A stretch of DNA of 39,588 nucleotides from Bacillus sp. MRMR6 (GTDB lineage Bacteria > Bacillota > Bacilli > Bacillales > Cytobacillaceae): positions 185,527 to 225,114 of the forward strand of contig NZ_MSLS01000003.1 in NCBI RefSeq assembly GCF_001940785.1. The letters run 5' to 3'. The notes below the pieces were generated by a model. It had not been told where the DNA came from, searched no databases, and saw only the letters and a program-made list of their open reading frames with translations. A program made the translations under genes and the position numbers. Shown piece after piece: positions 1 to 6,715 of this stretch; position 1 is the first letter of the stretch; every line of letters starts with the position of its first letter.

Positions 1-131
1 GGGCAGGGGCGACCGGCATAAGACGAGCCGGCATGGAGGTTGCTCTTTAACCTCCTTGACGGATTGGCTTATGACCCGAGCCCCTAGGCGCTGCAGCTGG
101 ACAAAGAAAAGCGGAAGCGCCTAGGGCAGGG
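1..131 (+). repeat. Bacillaceae intergenic repeat (family A), one copy cut by the window edge plus the start of a second
   Basis: Positions 1-107 form a structured element. An outer stem pairs CATAAG (17-22) with CTTATG (68-73), and an inner stem pairs GGAGGTT (35-41) with AACCTCC (49-55). It ends in CCCCTAGGCGCTGCAGCTGGACA. At about 108 a second copy begins with the AAAAGCGGAAGCGCC head and decays after 131. Related fragments occur at 11512-11545, 18739-18775 and 29203-29220. I recognise this as a dispersed, non-coding repeat common in Bacillus-group genomes; no transposase is associated. Confidence 0.75.
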
Positions 132-196
132 GCAGGCTCATGCATGGCAACTCTGGGAGAAGGGTAAAAAAACAGTATCCTCGTGTCTATAGAGAG

Positions 197-227
197 GCCG
201 TAAATCCTAAGTGGTTTACGGCTTTTT
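197..227 (+). terminator. Rho-independent terminator, plus strand
   Basis: The stem GCCGTAAA (197-204) pairs with TTTACGGC (215-222) and is followed by five T residues on the plus strand. It would stop transcription entering from the left edge. It also lies directly downstream of lipL on the opposite strand, where it lacks a T-tract. Confidence 0.75.
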
Positions 228-230
228 GCA

Positions 231-1055
231 TTATCCTAACTTTTCATTCCGCTCGACAATTCGTTGATAGTAGCCAGGCAAAAGCTCTAGTTCTGCTGCA
301 TTTAACTGTCCGGCAAAAAGGAAGTCACTGTTCTTCTTAAGCTCAGTTAGGAGTCTTAGTAAACAATCTGAAATCGTCAACTGTTCATTAAGCAGTTCGG
401 ATAAAGAAGCCATTACTTCCGGAACAATCTCTGGATATTCAAATTTTGTTTGTTCCTTCTTTTTTGCAATTTCGTAAAATTGCTTGATCAGTTCGGCGCG
501 TTTGCTGCCACTGCTATTTACACAAAGATAGATTTGAACAGCAACCCCTTTTCGCAGACGGCGCTGTGAGATCCCAGCGAACTTCTTCCCGTCAATGCTG
601 AGGTCGTAGCTACCTGGACAATAGGAACCGACGATTTCCCTCGCTTCAATCGATTGATGGTAGTCAGCAAACATATTTTGAACAAGCTGCCACATCGTAT
701 CATAACCGCGATTAATATCGATGCCTTTTACCGCTTCTGGCAAAATGAGCGAGATATTTAACACGCCTTCATCAAGCACCACGGCTAATCCCCCTGAATT
801 TCGAACGATAGACTGATAGCCTTGTTCGGCTAAAAACTCTCTCGCTTCTTTTAAGAATGGCAGTTTTGTATCTTGTATTCCAAGGACAACAGTATTATGA
901 TGCACCCAAGTTCGGGCCGTTGCAGGTGCTTCGAGCGCGCCAACCGATGCACACAAGGTATCATCCGTGGCAAATGATTGCAACGCTTGAAAATGAATAC
1001 CGACCGCTGACTGGTCAATAACCCGCCACTGGGGCTGGTTCAGCAAACCTTCCAT
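231..1055 (-). CDS. lipL: Octanoyl-[GcvH]:protein N-octanoyltransferase LipL
   Basis: This cytoplasmic enzyme of lipoate assembly moves octanoyl or lipoyl groups from GcvH to the E2 subunits of 2-oxoacid dehydrogenases by amidotransfer. The 274-residue protein has the BPL/LplA/LipB fold with the [11 protein letters not shown] motif (about 85-95). The expected catalytic Cys is Cys146 in SYCPGSYDL, and the KFAGISQRR block follows at about 158. I use the ATG at 1055 because AGAGGAG then has an 8-nt spacing; the ATG two codons upstream would sit almost on top of the ribosome binding site. The gene is monocistronic, lying downstream of pta on the same strand but separated by pta's terminator and a 21-bp repeat array. 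It closely resembles B. subtilis LipL (YwfL) from memory. Confidence 0.93.
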   Translation of the reverse strand: MEGLLNQPQWRVIDQSAVGIHFQALQSFATDDTLCASVGALEAPATARTWVHHNTVVLGIQDTKLPFLKEAREFLAEQGYQSIVRNSGGLAVVLDEGVLNISLILPEAVKGIDINRGYDTMWQLVQNMFADYHQSIEAREIVGSYCPGSYDLSIDGKKFAGISQRRLRKGVAVQIYLCVNSSGSKRAELIKQFYEIAKKKEQTKFEYPEIVPEVMASLSELLNEQLTISDCLLRLLTELKKNSDFLFAGQLNAAELELLPGYYQRIVERNEKLG

Positions 1056-1137
1056 GTACATATCTCCTCTAAAACCTAATTAAGCTTATTTTAACAAAAG
1101 GACTTTTAATAAAAAAGTTTTGGATTTTTCCAGGTAA

Positions 1138-1270
1138 TGTCTAAATGTCCAAAATCCTCTTGAAAATGTCCAAAACTCTCTGAAAATTGACCGTACCATG
1201 GTCAAAAATGTCTAAAACCCACAAAAAAATGCCCAAACACACCTAAAAAATGTCCAAAACCCAAAAGAAA
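1138..1270. repeat. Degenerate 21-bp tandem repeat with phased A-tracts (family B, locus 1)
   Basis: Copies of a unit resembling ATGTCCAAAACYCnCnnAAAA start at about 1145, 1166, 1186, 1208, 1229 and 1250, so the period is 20-22 bp. Each unit carries two short A-runs about 10-11 bp apart. The same unit and period recur at 19590-19720. The array lies between the pta terminator and lipL, and no ORF is conserved through it. Confidence 0.75.
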
Positions 1271-1274
1271 CATC

Positions 1275-1302
1275 AAAAAGCCAGTCCAACTCCAGGACTG
1301 GC
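1275..1302 (-). terminator. Terminator of pta
   Basis: The stem GCCAGTCC (1280-1287) pairs with GGACTGGC (1295-1302). On the minus strand it is followed by TTTTT, 11 nt past the pta stop codon. Confidence 0.9.
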
Positions 1303-1313
1303 CCATCATACGC

Positions 1314-2285
1314 TTATAATCCTTGTGCAGCGGTAATTAACGCTAGCTTATACACATCTTCTTCGTTACATCCGCGGGAAAGGTCGTTGACTGGACGATT
1401 TAACCCCTGCAGAATTGGCCCAACTGCTTCAAACCTACCTAAACGCTGGGCAATTTTATAGCCGATATTACCAGCTTCGAGACTCGGGAAGATGAATACA
1501 TTTGCATCCCCTTGGAGCACGGAATCTGGTGCCTTACTTTTTGCAACAGAAGGAACAAAGGCTGCGTCAAACTGAAATTCCCCGTCCAAGATCAATGAAG
1601 GGTCACGACGCTTCGCTTCTTCGACAGCTGCCGCTACCTTCCCGGTTTCAGGAGATTTCGCTGAACCCTTTGTTGAAAAGCTGAGCATCGCGATTCGCGG
1701 CTCAATATCAAACATGTTAGCTGTTTTCGCACTTTCCACTGCAATTTCCGCTAAATCATTGCTGTCAGGAGCAATATTGATCGCACAATCTGCAAACACA
1801 TACTTTTCATCCTCACGTACCATGATAAACACACCAGAGGTCTTCTTAACGCCTTCTTTTGTTTTAATGATTTGTAGTGCTGGGCGTACCGTATCAGCAG
1901 TAGAATGTGCTGCACCGCTCACTAATCCGTTCGCTTTATTCGTATGTACAAGCATCGTACCAAAATAATTTTCATCTAATAGAATTTTGCGTGCATCTTC
2001 TTCGGTTGTTTTTCCTTTACGACGCTCAACAAACGAAGCCACTAGCTCGTCCATCCCCGCATAGCTTGCTGGGTCATAAATTTCAGCAGCAGCAAGGCTA
2101 ACCCCTAATTCTTGTGCTTTTGCCTGAACCTGTTCAATATTACCGACTAGAATCGGTGTCAATAGTTTTTCTTCTGCGAGACGGCTTGTCGCTCTAATAA
2201 TTCGCTCATCCATTCCTTCTGGAAAAACAATTCTTAGATCACGTCCGGAAATTTTCTGCTTTAAGCCTTCAAATAAATCACTCAC
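1314..2285 (-). CDS. pta: Phosphate acetyltransferase
   Basis: Pta converts acetyl-CoA and phosphate to acetyl phosphate and CoA in overflow acetate metabolism, working with acetate kinase, which is not in this window. The 323-residue protein has the usual length of the single-domain Bacillus form. It carries the family blocks GLVSGAAHSTADTVRPALQ, FADCAINIAPD and the C-terminal RGCNEEDVYKLALITAAQ. Translation starts at a GTG (2283-2285), seven bases after GGGAGG; an overlapping ATG two bases upstream is out of frame. A sigma-A-like promoter and a consensus CcpA cre box lie upstream, arguing for carbon-catabolite activation as known for B. subtilis pta. Confidence 0.96.
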   Translation of the reverse strand: MSDLFEGLKQKISGRDLRIVFPEGMDERIIRATSRLAEEKLLTPILVGNIEQVQAKAQELGVSLAAAEIYDPASYAGMDELVASFVERRKGKTTEEDARKILLDENYFGTMLVHTNKANGLVSGAAHSTADTVRPALQIIKTKEGVKKTSGVFIMVREDEKYVFADCAINIAPDSNDLAEIAVESAKTANMFDIEPRIAMLSFSTKGSAKSPETGKVAAAVEEAKRRDPSLILDGEFQFDAAFVPSVAKSKAPDSVLQGDANVFIFPSLEAGNIGYKIAQRLGRFEAVGPILQGLNRPVNDLSRGCNEEDVYKLALITAAQGL

Positions 2286-2316
2286 ATTGAATCCTCCCTA
2301 AAACAATCTACTTATT

Positions 2317-2344
2317 AGCATACTTTACCTGTTGAAAAATTCAA
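2317..2344 (-). promoter_or_regulatory. pta promoter (-35/-10)
   Basis: Read on the minus strand, TTGAAT (2344-2339) and TATGCT (2322-2317) are separated by 16 bp. The predicted start of transcription is near 2310, about 25 nt before the GTG start. Confidence 0.6.
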
Positions 2345-2357
2345 GGAAACCCCTCAC

Positions 2358-2371
2358 AGATAGCGTTTACA
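2358..2371 (-). promoter_or_regulatory. CcpA catabolite-response element (cre) upstream of pta
   Basis: The minus-strand sequence TGTAAACGCTATCT matches all defined positions of the cre consensus TGWAARCGYTWNCW. Its centre is about 54 bp upstream of the predicted pta start, the geometry known for CcpA-activated overflow-metabolism genes in B. subtilis. Confidence 0.75.
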
Positions 2372-2473
2372 TTACAAATGTTTTTGTTTTCAAAAAATTC
2401 ACTTGTATTTCCTACCTTTTACTATGAGCTTATTTTTGAAAAATTATCCATAAAAATATCCTCGGTGTTTTAT

Positions 2474-2514
2474 ACAAGCTTGACTTGGTCAAACTATGAT
2501 ATAGTTAAGCTTGT
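2474..2514. promoter_or_regulatory. Stacked inverted repeats upstream of hemQ
   Basis: Three dyads are packed into 41 bp. TTGAC-TTG-GTCAA lies at 2480-2492, AACTAT-GAT-ATAGTT at 2492-2506, and an outer pair ACAAGCTT (2474-2481) / AAGCTTGT (2507-2514) encloses both. The block ends about 30 bp before the hemQ start codon, so it is a candidate operator or 5'-leader structure. I could not place a convincing -35/-10 pair. Confidence 0.5.
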
Positions 2515-2544
2515 AAATATGGAGAAAATTTAGGAGTGATATGA

Positions 2545-3288
2545 ATGAGTGAAGCAGCTCAAACACTTGATGGCTGGTATTGCCTGCATGATTTCCGTAC
2601 GGTTGATTGGACAACCTGGAAGATGATTTCTGCTGAAGAGCGCCAGGAAGTGATTAATGAGTTTCTAAGTCTAGTTGAAAAGTGGAATCACACACAGGAT
2701 ACAAACGAAGGCAGCCATGCTTTATATACAATTGTTGGTCAAAAGGCTGATTTTATGATGATGATCTTACGTCCAACGATGCAGGAACTGAATGATATTG
2801 AATTAGAGTTTAATAAAACAAAATTAGCAGAGTTCACGGTTCCAGCACATTCATATGTGTCCGTTGTTGAGCTAAGTAATTATTTACCTGCAGGTGAGGA
2901 TCCTTATCAAAATCCACAAATCCTTGCACGTCTATATCCCAAATTACCGAAGGCGAGCCACGTTTGCTTCTATCCAATGGATAAGCGCCGTCAAGGGAAT
3001 GATAACTGGTACATGCTTCCGATGGAGGACCGCCGCAATATGATGCGCAGCCACGGCATGATTGGTCGTACATATGCAGGAAAGGTTAAGCAGATCATTA
3101 CTGGTTCTGTCGGCTTTGACGATTACGAGTGGGGTGTTACCCTGTTTGCAGATGATGTTCTTCAATTTAAAAAACTGGTCTATGAAATGCGTTTTGACGA
3201 AGTAAGTGCCCGCTTTGGTGAATTCGGTACATTCTTTGTTGGTAACTTATTAGAAGAAGACCGTGTAGCAAGCTTTTTACATGTATAA
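2545..3288 (+). CDS. hemQ: Coproheme decarboxylase HemQ
   Basis: HemQ performs the last step of the coproporphyrin-dependent haem pathway of Gram-positive bacteria. It oxidatively decarboxylates the two propionates of iron-coproporphyrin III with hydrogen peroxide. The 247-residue protein belongs to the chlorite-dismutase-like superfamily. Tyr143 in FYPMDKRR aligns with the radical tyrosine, and His170 in MRSHGMIGR with the proximal haem ligand. The conserved C-terminal block [15 protein letters not shown] is intact. The start follows AGGAGTGATATGA. It is divergent from pta, as in B. subtilis (ywfI). Confidence 0.95.
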   Translation: MSEAAQTLDGWYCLHDFRTVDWTTWKMISAEERQEVINEFLSLVEKWNHTQDTNEGSHALYTIVGQKADFMMMILRPTMQELNDIELEFNKTKLAEFTVPAHSYVSVVELSNYLPAGEDPYQNPQILARLYPKLPKASHVCFYPMDKRRQGNDNWYMLPMEDRRNMMRSHGMIGRTYAGKVKQIITGSVGFDDYEWGVTLFADDVLQFKKLVYEMRFDEVSARFGEFGTFFVGNLLEEDRVASFLHV

Positions 3289-3297
3289 AAATTATTA

Positions 3298-3327
3298 GGC
3301 CTCAGCACCGTGCTGAGGCCTTTTTTT
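3298..3327 (+). terminator. Terminator of hemQ
   Basis: GGCCTCAGCAC (3298-3308) pairs with GTGCTGAGGCC (3310-3320), followed by seven T residues. Confidence 0.92.
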
Positions 3328-3518
3328 ATTTTAGGCTTTTTGTCATAAGGCATATTTCGCTTTTTGTTTTCATAGTAATTAAACAGCGAGTCTTACTAAT
3401 AGCTCCAGATTATTTTTTTCAGGAGTTGCTCCATTCTTTTTGTCACGCTATGGCGGCGAGTGGAGTATGAATAGGTTATTGGGCCATTTGTTTTTAGTTA
3501 TTATTAGGAGGGGAAAAG

Positions 3519-3977
3519 ATGAGTCAATCTTATAATCAACAAGGGTATCAGCAAAACCCCGTCAGACAGCAGGGAGCTATGCCATATCAAGGTTACTATC
3601 CTGCGCAGCAGCAGCAGCAGTATTATCCGCAATTTCCGCCAGCAGGCGTACCTGCCGTACCGGCACCTGCTCCACAGCCGCAGGGCATGCTGCCAATTGA
3701 GCAATCGTACATCGAAAATATTTTACGATTAAATAAAGGGAAATTAGCAACCGTTTATGCAACCTTTGAGGGCAATAATCAGTGGAATGCCCAGCGATTT
3801 GTCGGGATTATTGAAGCCGCCGGCAGGGACCACCTCATACTTAGCGATCCGCAGGCAGGAACTCGTTATCTCATTCCAATGATAGCCTTCGACTATGCTA
3901 CATTTGAAGAGGAACTCGAGTACGACTATCCATTTGGTTTGGCAGCTCCTTCGTTGGGTACCTATCCGCCTAGATAA
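3519..3977 (+). CDS. gerQ: Spore coat protein GerQ
   Basis: GerQ is an inner spore-coat protein needed for localisation of the cortex-lytic enzyme CwlJ and so for calcium-dipicolinate germination; in B. subtilis it is cross-linked by transglutaminase. The 152-residue protein has a low-complexity N-terminus rich in Gln, Tyr and Pro (about 1-58), including a Gln tract. A conserved C-terminal domain (about 60-150) follows, with blocks SYIENILRLNKGK and FEGNNQWNAQRFVGIIE. A strong AGGAGGGG site precedes the ATG. By family knowledge it should be transcribed in the mother cell late in sporulation, but I did not identify a sigma-E box. It converges with ywdK. Confidence 0.92.
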   Translation: MSQSYNQQGYQQNPVRQQGAMPYQGYYPAQQQQQYYPQFPPAGVPAVPAPAPQPQGMLPIEQSYIENILRLNKGKLATVYATFEGNNQWNAQRFVGIIEAAGRDHLILSDPQAGTRYLIPMIAFDYATFEEELEYDYPFGLAAPSLGTYPPR

Positions 3978-3984
3978 AGGGAAA

Positions 3985-4013
3985 AAAGGCATTGGATCCA
4001 TTCCAATGCCTTT
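3985..4013. terminator. Bidirectional terminator between gerQ and ywdK
   Basis: AAAGGCATTGGA (3985-3996) pairs with TCCAATGCCTTT (4002-4013). There are T-rich bases downstream on the plus strand and an A-run upstream that reads as T on the minus strand, so it serves both convergent genes. Confidence 0.85.
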
Positions 4014-4016
4014 CTT

Positions 4017-4388
4017 TTATAAATATTTAACTGCCCCGATCATGATTAATACCCAAGCTGCTAAAAAGCAGACTCCGCCAAGCGGGGTGATTGCTCCTAA
4101 TACTCCTACCTTTGTTAAGCTTAGGACGTACAAGCTTCCGCTAAACAAAATAATCCCCGCTGTCATTAACCAGCCTGACCATGTAAATAAAGCGTTGGCT
4201 GGGACTTTCCCTAAAAGAATACCAATCACTAATAGGCCTGTTGCATGAAACATTTGGTAGGTAACCCCTGTTTTCCAGATGTCTAAGTAATAAGCATCAA
4301 GCCGGTCCTTCAGTCCGTGGGCACCAAATGCTCCTAATGCTACTGCTATAAAGGCATTGATCGCCCCAATAATAATAAAGGTCTTCAT
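4017..4388 (-). CDS. ywdK: DUF423 family membrane protein YwdK
   Basis: A 123-residue integral membrane protein with four predicted hydrophobic segments. It has the DUF423 signature AVALGAFGAHGLK near the N-terminus and the GxxTPLGGxxFLxxW block near the C-terminus. Biochemical function is unknown across the family. The B. subtilis homologue ywdK sits beside gerQ in the same arrangement, supporting orthology. Start at the ATG after AGAGGGAG. It is followed by the terminator shared with gerQ. Confidence 0.85.
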   Translation of the reverse strand: MKTFIIIGAINAFIAVALGAFGAHGLKDRLDAYYLDIWKTGVTYQMFHATGLLVIGILLGKVPANALFTWSGWLMTAGIILFSGSLYVLSLTKVGVLGAITPLGGVCFLAAWVLIMIGAVKYL

Positions 4389-4462
4389 GTTTCTCCCTCT
4401 TTTCTAAGCTATAAACTGTCATGTTTTGTTTTTGTGAAATTTGCGGCTTTTAATAGCCAACT

Positions 4463-4768
4463 TTAAAAATCAAATAATGAGTCACCGTTTGCTTCATTGT
4501 CCATTTCGATTTTCTTTACTTGATTTAGTGAAACTGGCTGCTGCATGATAGGTCGAGGCATCACTGGCTGCTGGGTGAGCACTGGCTGATAGGCTGGTGC
4601 TTTATGTAAAGGAACCTCTGTTTTTGACTCCTTTTCGTCTAGCAGGAGCTCACATAATATTTTAATAGAGTAGACCTTTTCCCGCAAACTCTCTTGTTTT
4701 GTACTGATTTTTGCGTGTTTTAACTCTTCTTCTATTTTTGCTAATAGTTGATTTACCGATATATTCAT
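4463..4768 (-). CDS. ywdI: YwdI family hypothetical protein
   Basis: A 101-residue soluble protein. Residues 1-50 form a charged, probably helical segment (LLAKIEEELKHAKISTKQESLREK) resembling B. subtilis YwdI. The rest is a low-complexity linker rich in Pro, Gln and Val, ending in an acidic tail, SLFDF. No catalytic motif is visible and no function is known to me. It lies upstream of ywdK on the same strand with a 74-bp gap, so the two may be co-transcribed. The parS site is in its upstream region. Confidence 0.7.
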   Translation of the reverse strand: MNISVNQLLAKIEEELKHAKISTKQESLREKVYSIKILCELLLDEKESKTEVPLHKAPAYQPVLTQQPVMPRPIMQQPVSLNQVKKIEMDNEANGDSLFDF

Positions 4769-4837
4769 GTTTTGCTACACCTCACTATCATTAGAATAAC
4801 AGATTCTGCTTACGAATAAAAACTCGACACATTTCTA

Positions 4838-4853
4838 CGTTTCACGTGAAACA
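4838..4853. other. parS site (ParB/Spo0J binding)
   Basis: The sequence CGTTTCACGTGAAACA matches the 16-bp bacterial parS consensus TGTTnCACGTGAAACA at all but the first position, and contains a perfect 14-bp palindrome (4839-4852). By established knowledge such sites nucleate ParB sliding clamps and recruit SMC, and they cluster in the origin-proximal part of the chromosome. It is intergenic, between ywdI and the terminator of the molybdenum operon. Confidence 0.85.
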
Positions 4854-4887
4854 TGTCAGTTTGTGTCAGAACAGTGCTTTTACACAG

Positions 4888-4919
4888 AAAAAAACCTGTA
4901 CTCATTATTCGCACAGGTT
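4888..4919 (-). terminator. Terminator of the fdh/moa operon
   Basis: On the minus strand AACCTGT (4919-4913) pairs with ACAGGTT (4899-4893) and is followed by seven T residues. It overlaps the stop codon of moeB and closes the 12-kb gene run. Confidence 0.85.
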
Positions 4920-5937
4920 ATCCTAATATTCTTTGGTAAATGGTTTTTGCATGGGTAAGATCCTTTGTTCCATGGATGAGTGCACGGCCATCGTTAAAAA
5001 TAACCATTCGCTCTGGCCCCATTTCTACCGACAGTAGATAGGGATTGCCTTTTACAACATAGCCAAGGGAGCTAAGCTGTCCAGCAAGCTTTTCTAATGA
5101 TAGATCACCTTGGGTGGAGGGGCGAATTTGTACGGTATCCCGGCCGCAAAGCACTGTTGTTTTCGTCCTGTTTTCATGGTCAAGGTACGGATAGGTCCTC
5201 TCTTCACCACAGGATAGACATCCAGCAAACTTGGCTTTCCCCATTTTCAAGCTGGTGTATTGGTTTCTCCAAAGGTCAAAACTAACAAATGCTGTTCGCA
5301 CTGCATCCCAGTCCTCAACTAGAATTTTTAGTGCTTCTGCCGTTTGGTGTGAGATAACCATTTGGACGGCAGGTGAAATAATTCCACCTGTATCACAGGT
5401 CATTCCCTGGAGAGGTATCGTCCGAAGCAGGCAGTTGAGACAAGGGGTTTTTCCTGGAATAATCGAAAAGCTCATCCCAAAACTGCCGACACACGCTCCG
5501 TAAATCCAAGGGACATTGTATTTTTGTGAAACATCATTGATGCTCATCCGTGTTTCAAAGTTATCAGTCGCATCGATGATGAGGTCAACCGAGGTTACCA
5601 AATCCTCTAGAACTGGAGGGGTCGCGTCACCGATGATGGAAACAATCCCAACATCGGAGTTGATTGCCCGCAAACGTTTCTCTGCCGCTGCCGCCTTTGG
5701 GAGTTTTTCGGCAACATCTTCTTCGGTATAGAGCTGCTGGCGCTGAAGATTGCTTGCCTCCACATAATCGCGGTCGATAATCGTAATCCGTCCTACCCCA
5801 GCCCGGGTCAGCACCTCTGCATTCCCAGAACCGAGTGCTCCAGCACCAACAATCAGAACATGCTTTGCTTGAAGCTTCTCCTGCCCTTCCTTGCCAATCC
5901 CTGGGAAGAGGACCTGGCGTGAGTAACGTTCATTCAT
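4918..5937 (-). CDS. moeB: Molybdopterin-synthase adenylyltransferase MoeB (ThiF/E1-like)
   Basis: It adenylates the C-terminal Gly-Gly of MoaD with ATP so that it can be thiocarboxylated for molybdopterin synthesis. The 339-residue protein has the E1-like Rossmann motif VGAGALGSG, IDRDYVEASNLQRQ, and the zinc-binding pairs CLNC and CLSC. An additional C-terminal domain of about 85 residues is seen in Bacillus MoeB/ThiF proteins. ThiF, which acts on ThiS, is the main alternative; position directly after moaD favours MoeB. I chose the ATG at 5937 because GGAAAGGGGAAAG precedes it and family homology begins there (MNERYSRQ). An upstream in-frame ATG would translate a hairpin repeat (5965-6004). 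Confidence 0.88.
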   Translation of the reverse strand: MNERYSRQVLFPGIGKEGQEKLQAKHVLIVGAGALGSGNAEVLTRAGVGRITIIDRDYVEASNLQRQQLYTEEDVAEKLPKAAAAEKRLRAINSDVGIVSIIGDATPPVLEDLVTSVDLIIDATDNFETRMSINDVSQKYNVPWIYGACVGSFGMSFSIIPGKTPCLNCLLRTIPLQGMTCDTGGIISPAVQMVISHQTAEALKILVEDWDAVRTAFVSFDLWRNQYTSLKMGKAKFAGCLSCGEERTYPYLDHENRTKTTVLCGRDTVQIRPSTQGDLSLEKLAGQLSSLGYVVKGNPYLLSVEMGPERMVIFNDGRALIHGTKDLTHAKTIYQRILG

Positions 5938-5964
5938 TTCTGCTTTCCCCTTTCCTAAGCACAA

Positions 5965-6004
5965 GGACGGTTCTTCTGCTTCCAAGGAAGCAGAAGAACC
6001 GTCC
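5965..6004. repeat. Perfect 19-bp inverted repeat (intercistronic hairpin, family C)
   Basis: GGACGGTTCTTCTGCTTCC (5965-5983) is followed by AA and its exact reverse complement (5986-6004). It fills most of the 74-bp gap between moaD and moeB. It resembles a dispersed GGACGGTTCTTCT-containing repeat I recall from Bacillus-group genomes. It has no T-tract on the minus strand, so it looks like an mRNA hairpin inside the operon rather than a terminator. Confidence 0.7.
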
Positions 6005-6011
6005 CCATGCA

Positions 6012-6245
6012 TCACCCGCCGCTTACTGGCGGGATAAATGCTATTTCGTCGCCTTCTTGAATGGTTTCGTCGTCCTGAGCGAATTCTTCATTCACAGCTG
6101 TCATAACGGTGTCCATTTTTGGCAGCTCGTATTTGCCTGCTAACTCTGCTTTCAATTCTGCAACGGTTTTTCCGGCTGCCTCGAGCCTAAGGAAGTCTTC
6201 GCCAACTGCGTCACGCAAATGAGCAAAGAATAATACTTTATTCAT
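6012..6245 (-). CDS. moaD: Molybdopterin synthase small subunit MoaD
   Basis: This ubiquitin-like sulfur carrier, as its C-terminal thiocarboxylate, donates sulfur to precursor Z (cPMP) in the MoaD2-MoaE2 molybdopterin synthase. The protein is 77 residues, normal for the family, and ends in the diagnostic FIPPVSGG with the essential Gly-Gly. The ATG overlaps the end of moaE by eight bases, implying translational coupling for this stoichiometric complex. The site GAGGAGG lies within moaE. Confidence 0.93.
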   Translation of the reverse strand: MNKVLFFAHLRDAVGEDFLRLEAAGKTVAELKAELAGKYELPKMDTVMTAVNEEFAQDDETIQEGDEIAFIPPVSGG

Positions 6246-6702
6246 TCAAATCTGCCTCCTCTGGTTTCCCCGTTGGGTAGGCAACGGTTTCAAGCTGGTT
6301 GCCCATCCACTCTTCGCCGTCCTCCCAATGCTCTTTCTTCCAAATTGGGACGATTTCTTTAATTCTTTCAATCGCATAACGATTGGCTTCATAAGAATCC
6401 GCACGATGCGGTGTAGATACTGCAATGACAACCGCCACATCCGTGATATCGAGCTTCCCAACCCGGTGGGTAATTGCAACGCGGGAGCCTTCCCAGCGTT
6501 CCTCGATTTCCCTGCCAATTTGCTCGAGCTTTTTTACCGCCATGGATTCATATGCTTCATAGATTAAAAATAATGTTTTCTTCCCTTTTGTTAATTCGCG
6601 CACCGTGCCGATAAAGGTATTAATTGCACCAGCTTCACGCTGCACAACCTTATCGATTACCAATTGAATATCAATTGGTTCCCTAGAAATCTCGTAATTC
6701 AA
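6238..6702 (-). CDS. moaE: Molybdopterin synthase catalytic subunit MoaE
   Basis: The large subunit of molybdopterin synthase inserts two sulfurs into cPMP to make the dithiolene. The 154-residue protein carries the family blocks GAINTFIGTVRE, ITHRVGKLDITDVAV, HRADSYEANRYAIERIKE and the C-terminal PIWKKEHWEDGEEW, which includes the active-site lysines. Translation starts with TTG (6700-6702), six to seven bases after GGGAGGTG, which itself overlaps the moeA2 stop codon. It is tightly coupled to moaD downstream. Confidence 0.94.
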   Translation of the reverse strand: MNYEISREPIDIQLVIDKVVQREAGAINTFIGTVRELTKGKKTLFLIYEAYESMAVKKLEQIGREIEERWEGSRVAITHRVGKLDITDVAVVIAVSTPHRADSYEANRYAIERIKEIVPIWKKEHWEDGEEWMGNQLETVAYPTGKPEEADLNE

Positions 6703-6715
6703 TGACTACACCTCC

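Noticed and set aside
1..340. A 66-residue open frame at 140-340
   Set aside because: It runs through a terminator hairpin and overlaps lipL on the other strand, with no homology or ribosome site.
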